A stretch of DNA of 61,775 bases from Gammaproteobacteria bacterium (GCA_030425685.1 JAUIAD010000024.1:1-61775); one strand, 5' to 3'. Positions 18,321-28,225 are shown, numbered from the stretch's first letter. Notes: generated by a model not told the origin, from the sequence alone. Numbers and translations are program-made.

Positions 18321-19205
18321 TTACTGCTCTATAAATCGATTCGGCTCAGAGAAGTAACATCCATTGTTAACCTCATGTCCTGTAATCACGTCTTGTTTGA
18401 TAATTTCCATCCTATTATTTGTTGTGATAACAAAGCGGTTATTATTCTTTAACTTCAGCATCGTTATGACCTCTTCAACAAAATTTTGCAAACCATAACG
18501 GTCGGTATCGTTAACCTCAGATTCAGACAGGCCAAGCGATGATGACAAACCTGAGCTGCAATGATGAATTTGATTAGGCTTAAACTCACCCTCTTCAATA
18601 TAGGTGTGACGCGCAATCGAGTGGTACATATTGCAGTTCCTCTTCATTGTTTCTAAGGCTTCGTGATACGTTCTTCTTTCTTGTTCTGTCGCATCAATAA
18701 TATAAAGAACTAGCTCCTTTTCATTTGATATCTTACTGAATTTATCCATTGCCTCTTTACCACTCTGCAATAAGCCATGACGAAGTGTTCCATTAAAAGT
18801 ATGCGTTTCATCATCGATATAGGCTTCTACATATCTATTTTTTAGCCTGTCAGGAACCTCTATAGATTTATCTTGCACAAAACTATAAGCCCTTAACTGA
18901 TTCAAAAAAGGGTAAAAGAAGTATACGTGCCCTGGATCGGCATATTGATTTTTTTCTGGAATGGCAAACTTTGTAGGATCAATAATTAAATAGCCATATC
19001 TTTGCTTTAAATTTGCATTTACAAGCTTCTTGAAAGATTCTGCATTCGTTAGAATCTGCTGTGAAATTTTGCCTTGCTTTGTAAAGGCATTATGATAAGT
19101 TGCTTTCGCAACATGATTAAAGCCAACATTAACATTGTTGGTAATCGTATTTTTGTAACCTGTCGTTAATGTCGGCGCCAATATTTTTTCTATAAATAAT
19201 CTCAT
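18321..19205 (-). CDS. Unknown 294-aa protein
   Basis: GGGGGAG lies five to six bases before the ATG at 19205, so this start is preferred over the in-frame one at 19238. The soluble product begins MRLFIEKILAPTLTTGYKN. It has a region rich in aromatic residues (YADPGHVYFFYPFLNQLRAY) and an acidic C-terminal half. No signal peptide, membrane segment or known domain is visible. It stands alone, between the IS remnant and the divergent LysR gene. Confidence 0.6.
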   Translation of the reverse strand: MRLFIEKILAPTLTTGYKNTITNNVNVGFNHVAKATYHNAFTKQGKISQQILTNAESFKKLVNANLKQRYGYLIIDPTKFAIPEKNQYADPGHVYFFYPFLNQLRAYSFVQDKSIEVPDRLKNRYVEAYIDDETHTFNGTLRHGLLQSGKEAMDKFSKISNEKELVLYIIDATEQERRTYHEALETMKRNCNMYHSIARHTYIEEGEFKPNQIHHCSSGLSSSLGLSESEVNDTDRYGLQNFVEEVITMLKLKNNNRFVITTNNRMEIIKQDVITGHEVNNGCYFSEPNRFIEQ

Positions 19206-19400
19206 CACATCTCCCCCGTTAATTTTGTTGTAATACACCCCGATTAAGTGATAAAACCATCATAATAAACCGAGCACTATTTGTACAACTCATAGTCTAC
19301 ATACCACTATGCACACAAATAATAATGTTTTAATTCAGTGTGTTATAGGTCGTCTCAGGTATGCTATAGTCAAAATATCAATATCATGCGTTGCACAACG

Positions 19401-20321
19401 ATGAAACTACACTCGGTTAACCTAAATCTATTGCTTGCTTTTGATGTCCTTATTACTGAGAAGCATGTCTCACGCGCCGCCGACAAGCTCCATCTCTCAC
19501 AGTCAGCAACCAGTCATTTATTAAAAAAATTGCGTGAATTATTTCGCGATGACATTTTAGTAAGGACTGCACAAGGCATGCAGCCAACAAAACTAGCACT
19601 ACAACTAGCAGCACCTATTCGACATTTACTGGATGAAACTGAAGCATTGCTGAATGGCATTACTTCTTTTGAACCTGAAAAATATGACGGTGTCTTTTCT
19701 ATTGGTTTGCCTGATATTTTACAATTTGTTATGTTGCCGACACTGTTAACGTTATTTCAGCGCAAAGCACCTTTAGCAAAATTAAATATTTATCGTGTTG
19801 ATGATAGCGGCCAAGATGAGCGTTTAGATGTCTGTCAACTTGATTTAACCATTGGTGTTTATGTAACGAAACCCCGACACATTGCCAATCATCTTATTTA
19901 TAAAGAAGAATCCGTTATTGTCGGCAGAAAATCGAATCCACTACTGCAAGATAAAATTACGCTTGAAGAGTATATGCAAGCCAGTCATATTATTTATTTT
20001 AGAAATGATATTATGCAAGCACACACATCAGAACATCACATCATTGATGCAGATAAAAGACATATCGCTCTTACCACTACAGATATGACCTCTTCACTCT
20101 ATGCACTATCACAATCTGATGTTATTGCTTTAATGCCTAAAGAAATTATCCACTGTGTTGCAGATGCATTAAACTTAGCTACACAACCGCTTCCCTTTGA
20201 ATACCCTGTATACAACATTAATATGTTTTGGAACAAGCAGCTTGAACATTCAGCAAAAAATATTTGGCTACGAGATACGATAAATAAGATCATGATTAAA
20301 ACGTTAAATTTACCCGCATGA
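19401..20321 (+). CDS. LysR-type transcriptional regulator (NahR/NodD-like)
   Basis: From the ATG at 19401 the product has 306 residues and starts MKLHSVNLNLLLAFDVLITE, the normal start of this subgroup; in-frame ATGs exist upstream (19338, 19386) but none has a convincing ribosome binding site. The HTH is intact: HVSRAADKLHLSQSATSHLL, then LRELFRDDILVRTAQGMQPT. The C-terminal inducer domain is complete. Similar LysR debris lies at 21134-21268. The target genes are unknown; all neighbours downstream are remnants. Confidence 0.85.
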   Translation: MKLHSVNLNLLLAFDVLITEKHVSRAADKLHLSQSATSHLLKKLRELFRDDILVRTAQGMQPTKLALQLAAPIRHLLDETEALLNGITSFEPEKYDGVFSIGLPDILQFVMLPTLLTLFQRKAPLAKLNIYRVDDSGQDERLDVCQLDLTIGVYVTKPRHIANHLIYKEESVIVGRKSNPLLQDKITLEEYMQASHIIYFRNDIMQAHTSEHHIIDADKRHIALTTTDMTSSLYALSQSDVIALMPKEIIHCVADALNLATQPLPFEYPVYNINMFWNKQLEHSAKNIWLRDTINKIMIKTLNLPA

Positions 20322-20374
20322 TTAGAAGCGTCGATTTTAACATCTTTCTATAAACCCACCATTACAAAACGATT

Positions 20375-20680
20375 CTAAACAAGATGCTGAAGATGACCGC
20401 ATAACTCTTCCCGTGAATGACAGCCTGTTTTTTCAAAAGCATTTTGAATATATCCTTCTACAGTACGTTCTGATATATGTAGCTGCTTAGCGATACTCGC
20501 AACGGTTTTACACTTAATATAAAGCAATGAGCATTGCTTTTCTCGCTTGGTGAATAAAAACAAATCAGGATATCGCTTTGTTAGATAAATCGTCAGTATC
20601 ACCTAGCAAGAATGACTTGCCATATTGATCAGCAAAGTAATAACACAGCTTATCAATACCATATTGTTTTTTCAATCCGC
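20375..20680 (-). pseudogene. LuxR-type regulator remnant
   Basis: The frame 20375-20602 encodes a complete GerE-type HTH: TKREKQCSLLYIKCKTVASI then AKQLHISERTVEGYIQNAFE. A further 20-25 residues upstream (GIDKLCYYFADQYGKSFLLG) lie in another frame, so a frameshift near 20600 separates the pieces. The N-terminal sensor domain is missing. The segment runs directly into the end of a truncated family protein gene (20672), which suggests a deletion joined the two genes. Confidence 0.65.
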
Positions 20681-21022
20681 TCTAGCACTATTCAATACGT
20701 TTGCTTCAAAGTCTTGTGCTTTTAAACTGCCATTGCGGCAAAAACCTAATATACCACCAGCAGCAAAATTAAAATCATTAGCATTACTGGCCATATCAAA
20801 TTGACCCGTGGCAGGATCCGTTGAACCAATGGTCAGAGGGGAAATCACTGAGCTTGCCGAAAATCCTAACCAACCACTGGGATCCCAAGCACCATCTCCA
20901 GCAGAAGTACGTAACGCACTCCAAGTACCTAGCAATGGATTCTGCACGATACCCATATAGCCACCAGCAAAGGGAACGGCTTTTAAAGCCGCCCAAGCGA
21001 CATCTTTTAGAAACTTAGTCAC
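20672..21022 (-). pseudogene. Truncated member of the GGYFGLL protein family
   Basis: The 116-aa ORF starts with GTG and lacks a good ribosome binding site. It matches the conserved N-terminal module of the proteins at 21265 and 55663: LKAVPFAGGYMGIV, LLGTWSALRTSAGDGAWDP, SGWLGFSASSVISPLT and FNFAAGG. Everything after this module is missing and the frame runs into the LuxR remnant. It is most likely the 5' part of a deleted paralogue. Confidence 0.65.
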
Positions 21023-21133
21023 TTTATTGAGTTAATAATCCCAGGTGTTGGAAATCATAGTTGATTAAATTTACGATGAAAATGCCGCGAGCACGCAACT
21101 CATTGGTAAAAAAGTACCGCTTGAAAGTGTTAA

Positions 21134-21268
21134 CTTGCCGCCGTCATTGCTGAATTCTCACTCCTCATGCTAAGTGACAGAATAGAAAAAAACAATGACC
21201 TATCATTGCCAGATGTATTGACTTTAGAAGCTTATATACAAGTTGTTTCTAAAGAGAGGTCAGACTAA
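21134..21268 (+). pseudogene. LysR fragment
   Basis: A short open segment ends with LSLPDVLTLEAYIQVVSKER and a stop at 21266-21268. This resembles the middle of a NahR-type LysR effector domain, including the equivalent of ITLEEYMQASHII in the intact LysR at 19401. No HTH part is present. It overlaps the stop codon of the convergent gene at 21265 by four bases. Confidence 0.35.
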
Positions 21269-23178
21269 TCTGGTTTCGTACTTGGTGTAAATATAGGCCG
21301 TGATGCTGGCGGACAGGAGTCCGTACGATGCCTACGGGGCCTACGGGGCCTACCTGGCATTATAACTGGAGTAGGCCTATGATCAGCTGGTGCTAAGTTA
21401 TCAGGACCAGCATGAGCAACAGGTTCAACTGGATGATAGTTCTTGGGTAGCGTGGCACTTGAGTCTGACTTTAAGCCACAAGCAAATAATAGCGCTGTTA
21501 TTATTTTATGTGTTTCTACTGCATAGTTTGAAACAACAGTACTCTGATGAGCAAGTTTTTTAATAGCGCGCTTATAATTAGCATAGTCGTTGCGGATTGT
21601 TCCATCCACTCTCAGAAACTCGCCCTCTCCATCACCTGCCTTGATCATTTCATCCGTAAACAGATTGGGAGAACCCTCTTCGACCGTTGTAGCCATTACC
21701 AAGGAAGGAACTGTTCTACTAGGGAAATTGTAAGGCTGAACCGGCTCGTTAAGAAATGCCTGAAATCGCAGTTTTGCAGCAGCTACAACACCACCTGGCC
21801 CATGCCACTCAGATAACCCAAGTCCTCGCACCTTTAAGTCTGTAAGAGTTTCAACTGAGGGAGTTTCTCCTGCACATATAAGATCTTTATTGGTGCCAAC
21901 TAATAACGCTACAAATCCTGGGTAAAGCATCAACTGTCCATGAAACCAATTATACCATTCAAATAGATTTTGGGCGCGATCTCTATCACTCTCATCAACC
22001 CTTGAGATCATATAGGCACCAGCACTAAGCGCACAGTCATCTAGCACCCAGGTGGCTTGCTTGCAATAAGCAATGGTATTGGGCAGCGAAGATAATCGCC
22101 CCGAGCCAAAATAGGCGGCAATCAGTTTGTGAATTAAACCCCATGCATTTAAAAACGTTGACATGAAATTTGGCGTCAACTCACGTAGACGTTCAATTGA
22201 GGCGTCACCAGAAAGTTTTGCTGATATCCATTTTCCTGCATCAGTTTCAAAGGAAGATTCTGACACGAGACTAGCTCGATAAGCAATATACTGCAACTTA
22301 ACTTTATCTGCGGTAATAAACCAACTGTTTCTTTTAGCCTGCTGCTCATCTTCGGGCATTAACTCTTTTAAGATACTTGAGCGATTAGCAATATTAGGTT
22401 TGAAGGCCTTTAGGTATTTAGCAATCATCGAGCTGCTGTTGCTATATGTATTTTCTTCTTTATATATAGCATCAATTTCATCACCATAGCGGAGCATAAA
22501 CGCTTGGTCTTCATCACGCTTATCAGATGTACCATATTCCAAATCTTTTTCACCATCTCGATTAGAAACATCGACAGTGGAAGCAGCACCTAATGCATGC
22601 CACAAATACCAATGGGGCGCAGATTCATATGCCTCAGAAAGTGACTTAAGCTGCCCAGTTTCCCATTTTTCAAGCTCCTGCCTTAACTGCGCATTTCCAA
22701 CGCTTGCCTGCTTCCCTTGCGCAAGCACCGCATCTATACCAGCTATACGCGCCATTGACATAAGCTCTGCCTCAGCCTGCTCCATTTTCAGTCTCTGATT
22801 GCCTTGAAAGCCTGTGGGTGCGCCACTAGCAAAGTTGAAGCCTTTTGCTCCAGATTGATCTACATCAAGCTGTACGCTCTCATCACATGCTGTGTTGGGA
22901 TCATCTTTTTGATAACTCAATGTAAGCGGTGATGATACAGAGTTTGCGCTACCACCGAATAAATTCCACCCAGTACCTTCAGTCACATTGCCTGAACCGT
23001 AGCTGCTGCGCGTAACTTCCCAAAACCCCCCAGCTGGGTTTTTTAGAATTTTATTGAGCAAACCAAAATAGCCGCCAACCATAGGAATGGTTTTTAAAAA
23101 AGTAAGCGCAACGGCATAAGTTGTGCGTGCAATCAGGGCGCTCCTGTCTGCAGAGCGCTTACTACGCCGTAGCGCCAC
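21265..23178 (-). CDS. GGYFGLL-family protein (637 aa in this frame), 5' end frameshifted
   Basis: This is a member of a family defined here by FLKTIPMVGGYFGLL (residues about 28-41), a Gly/Trp segment with LFGGSANSVSSPLT, and FNFASGAPTGF. The GTG at 23178 has no ribosome binding site. The same frame is open upstream to 23259 without a start codon, and the missing N-terminus is in another frame starting at ATG 23321 (next entry). Later parts also resemble the 55663 protein in layout. The C-terminus is Pro/Arg-rich (RPRRPRR). No signal peptide is seen; function is unknown. Repair of one base would give a protein of roughly 685 residues. Confidence 0.6.
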   Translation of the reverse strand: MALRRSKRSADRSALIARTTYAVALTFLKTIPMVGGYFGLLNKILKNPAGGFWEVTRSSYGSGNVTEGTGWNLFGGSANSVSSPLTLSYQKDDPNTACDESVQLDVDQSGAKGFNFASGAPTGFQGNQRLKMEQAEAELMSMARIAGIDAVLAQGKQASVGNAQLRQELEKWETGQLKSLSEAYESAPHWYLWHALGAASTVDVSNRDGEKDLEYGTSDKRDEDQAFMLRYGDEIDAIYKEENTYSNSSSMIAKYLKAFKPNIANRSSILKELMPEDEQQAKRNSWFITADKVKLQYIAYRASLVSESSFETDAGKWISAKLSGDASIERLRELTPNFMSTFLNAWGLIHKLIAAYFGSGRLSSLPNTIAYCKQATWVLDDCALSAGAYMISRVDESDRDRAQNLFEWYNWFHGQLMLYPGFVALLVGTNKDLICAGETPSVETLTDLKVRGLGLSEWHGPGGVVAAAKLRFQAFLNEPVQPYNFPSRTVPSLVMATTVEEGSPNLFTDEMIKAGDGEGEFLRVDGTIRNDYANYKRAIKKLAHQSTVVSNYAVETHKIITALLFACGLKSDSSATLPKNYHPVEPVAHAGPDNLAPADHRPTPVIMPGRPRRPRRHRTDSCPPASRPIFTPSTKPD

Positions 23179-23225
23179 ACTTAATTTGTGCGTTTCGTCG
23201 CGTATCTTTTCATTAATGGATGCAA

Positions 23226-23321
23226 TTACTTGCTCGCATAGGCGCGACGCAAAGATTTTTCATCGTCGCCACGGTACCAACGACCATCGGCACCTTTAAC
23301 GCGTGTGCTTTTTGGCCTCAT
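23226..23321 (-). pseudogene. 31-codon ORF: displaced N-terminus of the family gene
   Basis: The ORF starts two bases after the nicotinate phosphoribosyltransferase stop. It reads MRPKSTRVKGADGRWYRGDD, then Glu-Lys, and stops soon after. If the frame is shifted at the run of five As (23256-23260), the reading continues into IFASRLCEQVIASINEKIRD and then into the 21265 gene without a stop. It is therefore better read as the real 5' end of that gene than as an independent micro-gene. Confidence 0.55.
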
Positions 23322-23323
23322 CT

Positions 23324-24043
23324 TTAGGACTCCCTATTTTTAAGCTTATTAATAAGTAGCCCACGCAGATGTTCAAGTTCTTTTTCAATCTGAACGTTAT
23401 ATAAGCTATGTTTTTCCTGTGAAAACCGCAAGACATTATCCATGGCTGTTTCACGAATAAGTGTTAGACTAGGTTCTGGATAGATAAATTGACCTTTTCT
23501 GAAAATGGGTTTAAGCAAATCTTCATATGTTAACCCAGTCATCATTTCAGGTTCACCTACTTCTGGATCGAAAACGACATCCTGTTCATAGAAACCATCT
23601 TGATAATAACGCCGCACTTGTAACTTACCCGGATCGGTTTGCTTACTACTAGCACCAGCTATTTTAATCTTATAGTCCCATTTCCCTTGCTTATTTTTCA
23701 ACGCACCTAAAGTATAAGATACTTGCAAAGGTAAAGGATTATGAGAGGCGCTCAATGCATTACCGACATCCCAGCAATCAACTGATGCACCTTGTTCTTT
23801 TAACAGTTTAATTTCACCGAGATCCAAATCAGCAGACACATAAATTTTAGTATCGTGAAAACCAGCATCATCTAACATTGATCTTATTTCAGTGGATAAC
23901 ATGTAAATATCACCCGAGCCAATTTGCACAGTCTCCAGAGGCTGATTGGTTTTTTGTGCGTGCGAGATAATAAGTTCCAAGCCTCTATGGGGATCAAAGG
24001 TGTCGACTAAGTAGTTTCCTCGTCTGCATGTGCCAACACCCAA
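23324..24043 (-). pseudogene. pncB: Nicotinate phosphoribosyltransferase, C-terminal part
   Basis: This frame carries the second half of a NAPRTase: NYLVDTFDPHRGLELI, IYVSADLDLGEIKLL, WDVGNALSASHNPLPLQVSYTL (split here only in description) and a C-terminus about the normal length. It is the continuation of the N-terminal part at 24007-24738 in another frame. Between ISHNWVLAHADEE and YLVDTFDP the family normally has a stretch of roughly a dozen or more extra residues, so a small deletion probably caused the frameshift. NAD salvage from nicotinate is likely lost at this locus. Confidence 0.75.
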
Positions 24044-24738
24044 TTATGAGAAATGGCTGCAGTCATAGGGATATTAAATAACTTACCGGCAAGGACATTC
24101 GATGTTGCATCGGAACCACCAATATAGGCAGATCGACTTGCCATATAGCTAGCAATAGGCCCCGGGACATACTGAAAACCGGCTTCGTAGAACATATCGC
24201 CCCGCATTACTTGATAAAGCATGGAGGCTTTTGTTGCGATAAGCGAGTTGTAATACAGTAAATTGGTAATCATACTCTCTAGCAGTTGGCATTGGATCAG
24301 AGGTCCACTAACGCGAATTAAAGGCTCATGTGGGAAGACCAAAACGCCTTCAGGCACCGCATCAACATCGCAAGTGAACTTGATCTCTTTGAGATACCTT
24401 AAAAATCCAGGGTCAAAGAAGGCATCACCGTCAGAACCTAATATACTACTTAAGTAATTAACGTCTTCATCAGTAATAACCCAATTGCGCAAATACATAA
24501 ATAAGTGATGCAACCCGCAACTTAGCAGGTAATCATTTTCAAAAGGATAAGTACTGAAAGTTAAGTGATAAACGGCCTCTTGCTCATGCAAGTTATCTCG
24601 CCATAACCCTTCAACCATTGCCAGATGTGAAAAATCAGTCGCCAGAATAGAATATCTGTTCATGCGCATTTCTACATTCCAAGGCTTAGAGAATAGATCC
24701 CTCGGGGATAATATAGGAATGAAGGGCTTGGTTGTCAA
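24007..24738 (-). pseudogene. pncB: Nicotinate phosphoribosyltransferase, N-terminal part
   Basis: The 243-aa product holds the N-terminal part of the enzyme, including YPFENDYLLSCGLHHLF, GDAFFDPGFLRYLKEI, PEGVLVFPHEPLIRVSGPL and the conserved TKASMLYQ..., then SRSAYIGGSDATSNVLAG and MTAAISHNWV. The reaction is nicotinate plus PRPP to nicotinate mononucleotide. It ends in the wrong frame at 24007, and the remainder continues at 24043. Together the parts are slightly shorter than a normal enzyme. Confidence 0.75.
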
Positions 24739-24803
24739 ACTGATTTAAATAAAATAATACATATTTTCAATGCATTAGAAAAAACCCAAGGTAGCCAACT
24801 GAT

Positions 24804-24953
24804 TCACCAATCAGAAATCTGACTTTGACCTTTGGCCCTTAGGTCGTGAGTCAGGATGGTTTCATAAGCAGACTCCAAAAGGCCAGGCCCTACGTTTTCA
24901 TGAATTTTCATCGCCTTATCAAGCACGGATGAAGCAAGCTGATTCTCATGCAT
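24804..24953 (-). pseudogene. Truncated GxxExxY protein
   Basis: The 49-aa ORF reads ASSVLDKAMKIHENVGPGLL then ESAYETILTHDLRAKG, the hallmark start of GxxExxY proteins (Gly-Pro-Gly-Leu-Leu-Glu-Ser-x-Tyr). The normal length is about 120-130 residues, so only the first third remains. No start signal is strong. Confidence 0.7.
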
Positions 24954-25072
24954 AACAATTCCTTGAGCTAAAGGATTATCCTATAGGGTGCTTGTTTTCA
25001 TGCAATACCGTATTTTCTCATCGATTCTTTGCGCCGCCTTACCGCCGCGCCGCCGCGAAGAGAGGACATGGC

Positions 25073-25162
25073 TAGGACTTACAGATGTTTGCTTGATTAA
25101 AATGTATGCGACTCAATAATGATGCGACATTTTACTGGATTGTTGTCAATGCGTAAGTCCTA
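25073..25162. mobile_element. Miniature inverted-repeat element
   Basis: About 90 bp bounded by TAGGACTTAC and, inverted, AATGCGTAAGTCCTA. These ends match those of the decayed IS4-like element at 17946-18288. The interior carries no coding sequence, so this is a non-autonomous (MITE-like) derivative or an internal-deletion relic. It lies just downstream of the histidine kinase gene. Confidence 0.65.
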
Positions 25163-25182
25163 AATTATATTCTAGGAAATTT

Positions 25183-27387
25183 TCAACAACTGAACGGCAC
25201 ATAGGGAAGCAATGCCTTTGGCAGATACGTAATGTTATGATGCAAACATGTAGCAATAAGCATTTCACTTTGCTCATGCGATACCAATATCGATCTTGTC
25301 AACAAATTATTATCAATAATCCAATCAACACCTGTTTTGTCAATATTCTCATAGTGGTAGTCTATAAAGAAAAGTGTGCTTCCAGCTTCACTTTGAATAT
25401 ACTTTCCAAGAACGACTTCATCACAGCAAGTTTCAATAACAATATTATTATTAATTCTATTTTGTAAAGTAAGACTATTAATCTCTAAGTCCTCTTGACT
25501 GTCATCATAAAGAATAATCTTATGAACACTCTTAATATCAATCTGCGTTGGCAAACACTCAGGTGGAGGTATAGCCGGCAATGCAATTGATATAGTACTA
25601 CCCTGCCCTAAAACCGATTCAACTTGGATATCCCCGCCCCAGTGGCGAATCGTTTTAATCGAAGAGGTTAAGCCAATACCGGTGCCTCCTTTCTTACTTG
25701 ACACAGCGCACCCTTGTGAAATTGCATTAAGCTGATCAGCTGATATCCCACACCCATTATCCTCAACCCTAAGCACCACTTTTTTACCTTCATCTTCAAG
25801 CACAATAGAAAGTTGAACTTGACCTGCTTGCTCAATAGATTGAACAGCATTATCCATAATATTAGATAAAACCCGTTTTAATAAACCTTTGTCAATTAAT
25901 GCTCTCACTGCATAAGCTCGATCACCAACACTTTTAACAAACACTATGGGACGATTAGCGTAGAGCACTTCCTTTTCTTTCATCAGTTCACTGACAATAC
26001 CAATAATAAACTCACACCTAAGATTCTTCTTTCTAACCACCCTACCTAAAATAACATCACGGTAGTGCTCCAAAAGGTCATCCGAAACAGACTGAATTCG
26101 CGCAATAGATTTATTAATTTCAACTTGTTTTAACCTATCGATTGAACCAGAAAGGTTATCGGTAATTAGTTGCAACAATGTTAACGGCGAACGTATATCA
26201 TGCACAGTTTGACTAGCAATTGAAAAGAGTTTTTTTTCATTTTCTCGCTGCTGCTTTATTGACATTAATGTCTTCTTAGAAAAGCGATTTAACAAGTTAA
26301 ATTCTCGCAGCAATAGCATTCTTTTTCTCTTCGACGGTGACAATGAAACTTTGCGCCGTGAATATTGCTTAATAACCAAAATTAATTTATAAAAGCTGCC
26401 ACTTAGATATCTAGCAATTGATACACTAAATAACGTACAAATAATCAAGAAAATGCAAAATATTGGTAACGCATCCTTAATATGGAAAAATCTCACCAAA
26501 GAAAAATCAAATGAAAAAAGAAACAGAATAACAATGATAAACATACTCACGCTGATATTAGCAGTCCATAATGCTGTTTGTGGCTGTATGCTATTTAATG
26601 GATAAAACCAGCAACGCGGGCGATATTTATTATTTAGAAAAATAAATAGCACGGCAAAAAAGGCAAATAAATAACCGAACATATCAAGAAAGCCTAGCAG
26701 CTTATTTGAAAAAGCAATGGTTTCCCAAACTTGTCTTGTATTGGTAATATTAGCCGCCACAGAAGACATATAGGCAATACTGAGTAGCAAAATATTCGTA
26801 CTGCGAGAGCATGTAGCAAATAGGATAAAAAAGTACATAATTAGCAGTTCAACCATCAACAATGCACCATGGAGCACACCACTCGCTGACTGAAAAACAT
26901 TATCTGGCATGACCCAAAAATACAACAGCCCCATACCAATTAACAAAGGGATAACCGACAAATGAAATAGTGTAAAATTATGCAAACGTTTTATATGAAA
27001 AATAACGAACATAATAGCAGCCAGTAAGAATAGCTGGTACAAATACAAACTCACCTCGCCCCACAAAGAATATTGTCGCACCATTTTAAAAAACAACAGC
27101 CGACAGTCATTGACACTATCAATAGTTTCAGCAATCAACATTAAGATAAAAAATGGTTTTTCACTCTTGGGTGAGCAATAAGAAGCAGCACCCCAAATAA
27201 ACAAGGTTATGATACCGACAACACTGGTGTAACTAAAAGCAATTAACATTGAATTGGAAGCAGGACTTACATACGGTATTAATTCAAAAAACAGCAAATA
27301 GGATGCTATTGAAAAAAGCAAGACAAAAGACACCTTCTTAACTGGTGACAGTCTTGCTAACAATCTCAGCTGAGCTATTCGCCACAT
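25183..27387 (-). CDS. Hybrid sensor histidine kinase
   Basis: The 734-aa protein has about eight membrane segments in residues 1-340. A dimerisation domain follows, with the phosphoacceptor His396 in VHDIRSPLTLLQL. The ATPase domain shows the N box NIMDNAVQSIE, G1 VEDNGCGIS and G2 GGTGIGLTSSIKTIRHWGG. The C-terminal ~115 residues form a receiver-like domain: LYDDSQEDLEIN, a possible phosphoacceptor Asp in LFFIDYHYE, and a Lys in YLPKALLPYVP. All catalytic elements look intact. Its start overlaps the end of the response-regulator gene by 13 bp. A truncated paralogue is at 51.5 kb. The stimulus is unknown but must be sensed in or through the membrane. Confidence 0.88.
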   Translation of the reverse strand: MWRIAQLRLLARLSPVKKVSFVLLFSIASYLLFFELIPYVSPASNSMLIAFSYTSVVGIITLFIWGAASYCSPKSEKPFFILMLIAETIDSVNDCRLLFFKMVRQYSLWGEVSLYLYQLFLLAAIMFVIFHIKRLHNFTLFHLSVIPLLIGMGLLYFWVMPDNVFQSASGVLHGALLMVELLIMYFFILFATCSRSTNILLLSIAYMSSVAANITNTRQVWETIAFSNKLLGFLDMFGYLFAFFAVLFIFLNNKYRPRCWFYPLNSIQPQTALWTANISVSMFIIVILFLFSFDFSLVRFFHIKDALPIFCIFLIICTLFSVSIARYLSGSFYKLILVIKQYSRRKVSLSPSKRKRMLLLREFNLLNRFSKKTLMSIKQQRENEKKLFSIASQTVHDIRSPLTLLQLITDNLSGSIDRLKQVEINKSIARIQSVSDDLLEHYRDVILGRVVRKKNLRCEFIIGIVSELMKEKEVLYANRPIVFVKSVGDRAYAVRALIDKGLLKRVLSNIMDNAVQSIEQAGQVQLSIVLEDEGKKVVLRVEDNGCGISADQLNAISQGCAVSSKKGGTGIGLTSSIKTIRHWGGDIQVESVLGQGSTISIALPAIPPPECLPTQIDIKSVHKIILYDDSQEDLEINSLTLQNRINNNIVIETCCDEVVLGKYIQSEAGSTLFFIDYHYENIDKTGVDWIIDNNLLTRSILVSHEQSEMLIATCLHHNITYLPKALLPYVPFSC

Positions 27388-28112
27388 TGCACTGTTCTTT
27401 TTGTTACAGGGACATCTAATACATAGCCAATTCCGCGAATGGTTTTGATAATTTTCGGCTTGCGACTATTGTCTTCTATTTTTTTTCTTAAGCGGCTAAT
27501 TAAAATATCGATACTGCGATTAAAGGCATCTGAATGTTCGTTGCTTGATGATATTAGTTGGTCTCGCGACAGAACATGCCTAGGCTTCTGTAATAAAGTT
27601 CGCAATAAAAGATATTCAGCACAGGTTAAGTCAATGGGATCATCACCTGAACTCAGTGTCTTAGTAGCTAAGTTCAAAGAAAAGCGATCAAACTCCAGGC
27701 ATTGTGTATTCGTGACAACATCTTTGGGCTCTTGATGACTGTTCTTATTTAATCGTATCATCGCTTGCACGTATGATAATAAAACACGCGACGAAATTGG
27801 CTTAACGAGATAATTATCAGCACCTAACTCAAGCAAATGAATTTTATCAACCTCATTTTGACTACCCGTCAACACAACAACAGGAATATTATGATGCTTC
27901 TTAATTTTCTGACAAAGAACACTGCCTTTAATATCAGGCAACTGCAAATCCAAAAGAATCAGATCTAAAGACTGACTAGCCAGTATGCTATCAGCTTCTT
28001 TACCTGAATGAGCAGAGAACGTATCGAAGTCACTGGCACTTAAACACGAGGCTATTTCCTTATTTAAAGCCTTATTATCTTCTATGATAAGAATGACGGA
28101 TTTCTTAGCCAT
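27375..28112 (-). CDS. OmpR/PhoB-type response regulator
   Basis: The receiver domain starts SVILIIEDNKALNKEIASCL and has the phosphoacceptor Asp in LDLILLDLQLPDIKG and the conserved Lys in NYLVKPISSRVLL. A winged helix DNA-binding domain follows: CAEYLLLRTLLQKPRHVLSR and SIDILISRLRKKIED, ending in GIGYVLDV. I chose ATG 28112 (GGAG 11 bases upstream); in-frame starts at 28172 and 28202 would add residues with no domain. It precedes and overlaps the kinase gene, so they form a co-translated pair. Confidence 0.88.
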   Translation of the reverse strand: MAKKSVILIIEDNKALNKEIASCLSASDFDTFSAHSGKEADSILASQSLDLILLDLQLPDIKGSVLCQKIKKHHNIPVVVLTGSQNEVDKIHLLELGADNYLVKPISSRVLLSYVQAMIRLNKNSHQEPKDVVTNTQCLEFDRFSLNLATKTLSSGDDPIDLTCAEYLLLRTLLQKPRHVLSRDQLISSSNEHSDAFNRSIDILISRLRKKIEDNSRKPKIIKTIRGIGYVLDVPVTKRTVQCGE

Positions 28113-28225
28113 GGCAACAACTACTCCATTTACAGACTTCCCTTTACATTCTATCGTATTGGTATCTGTCATTCTATTTTGATTAGAGTTTTTTTTGCGC
28201 AACCGTGTCGGTATTAGAACAAGAT

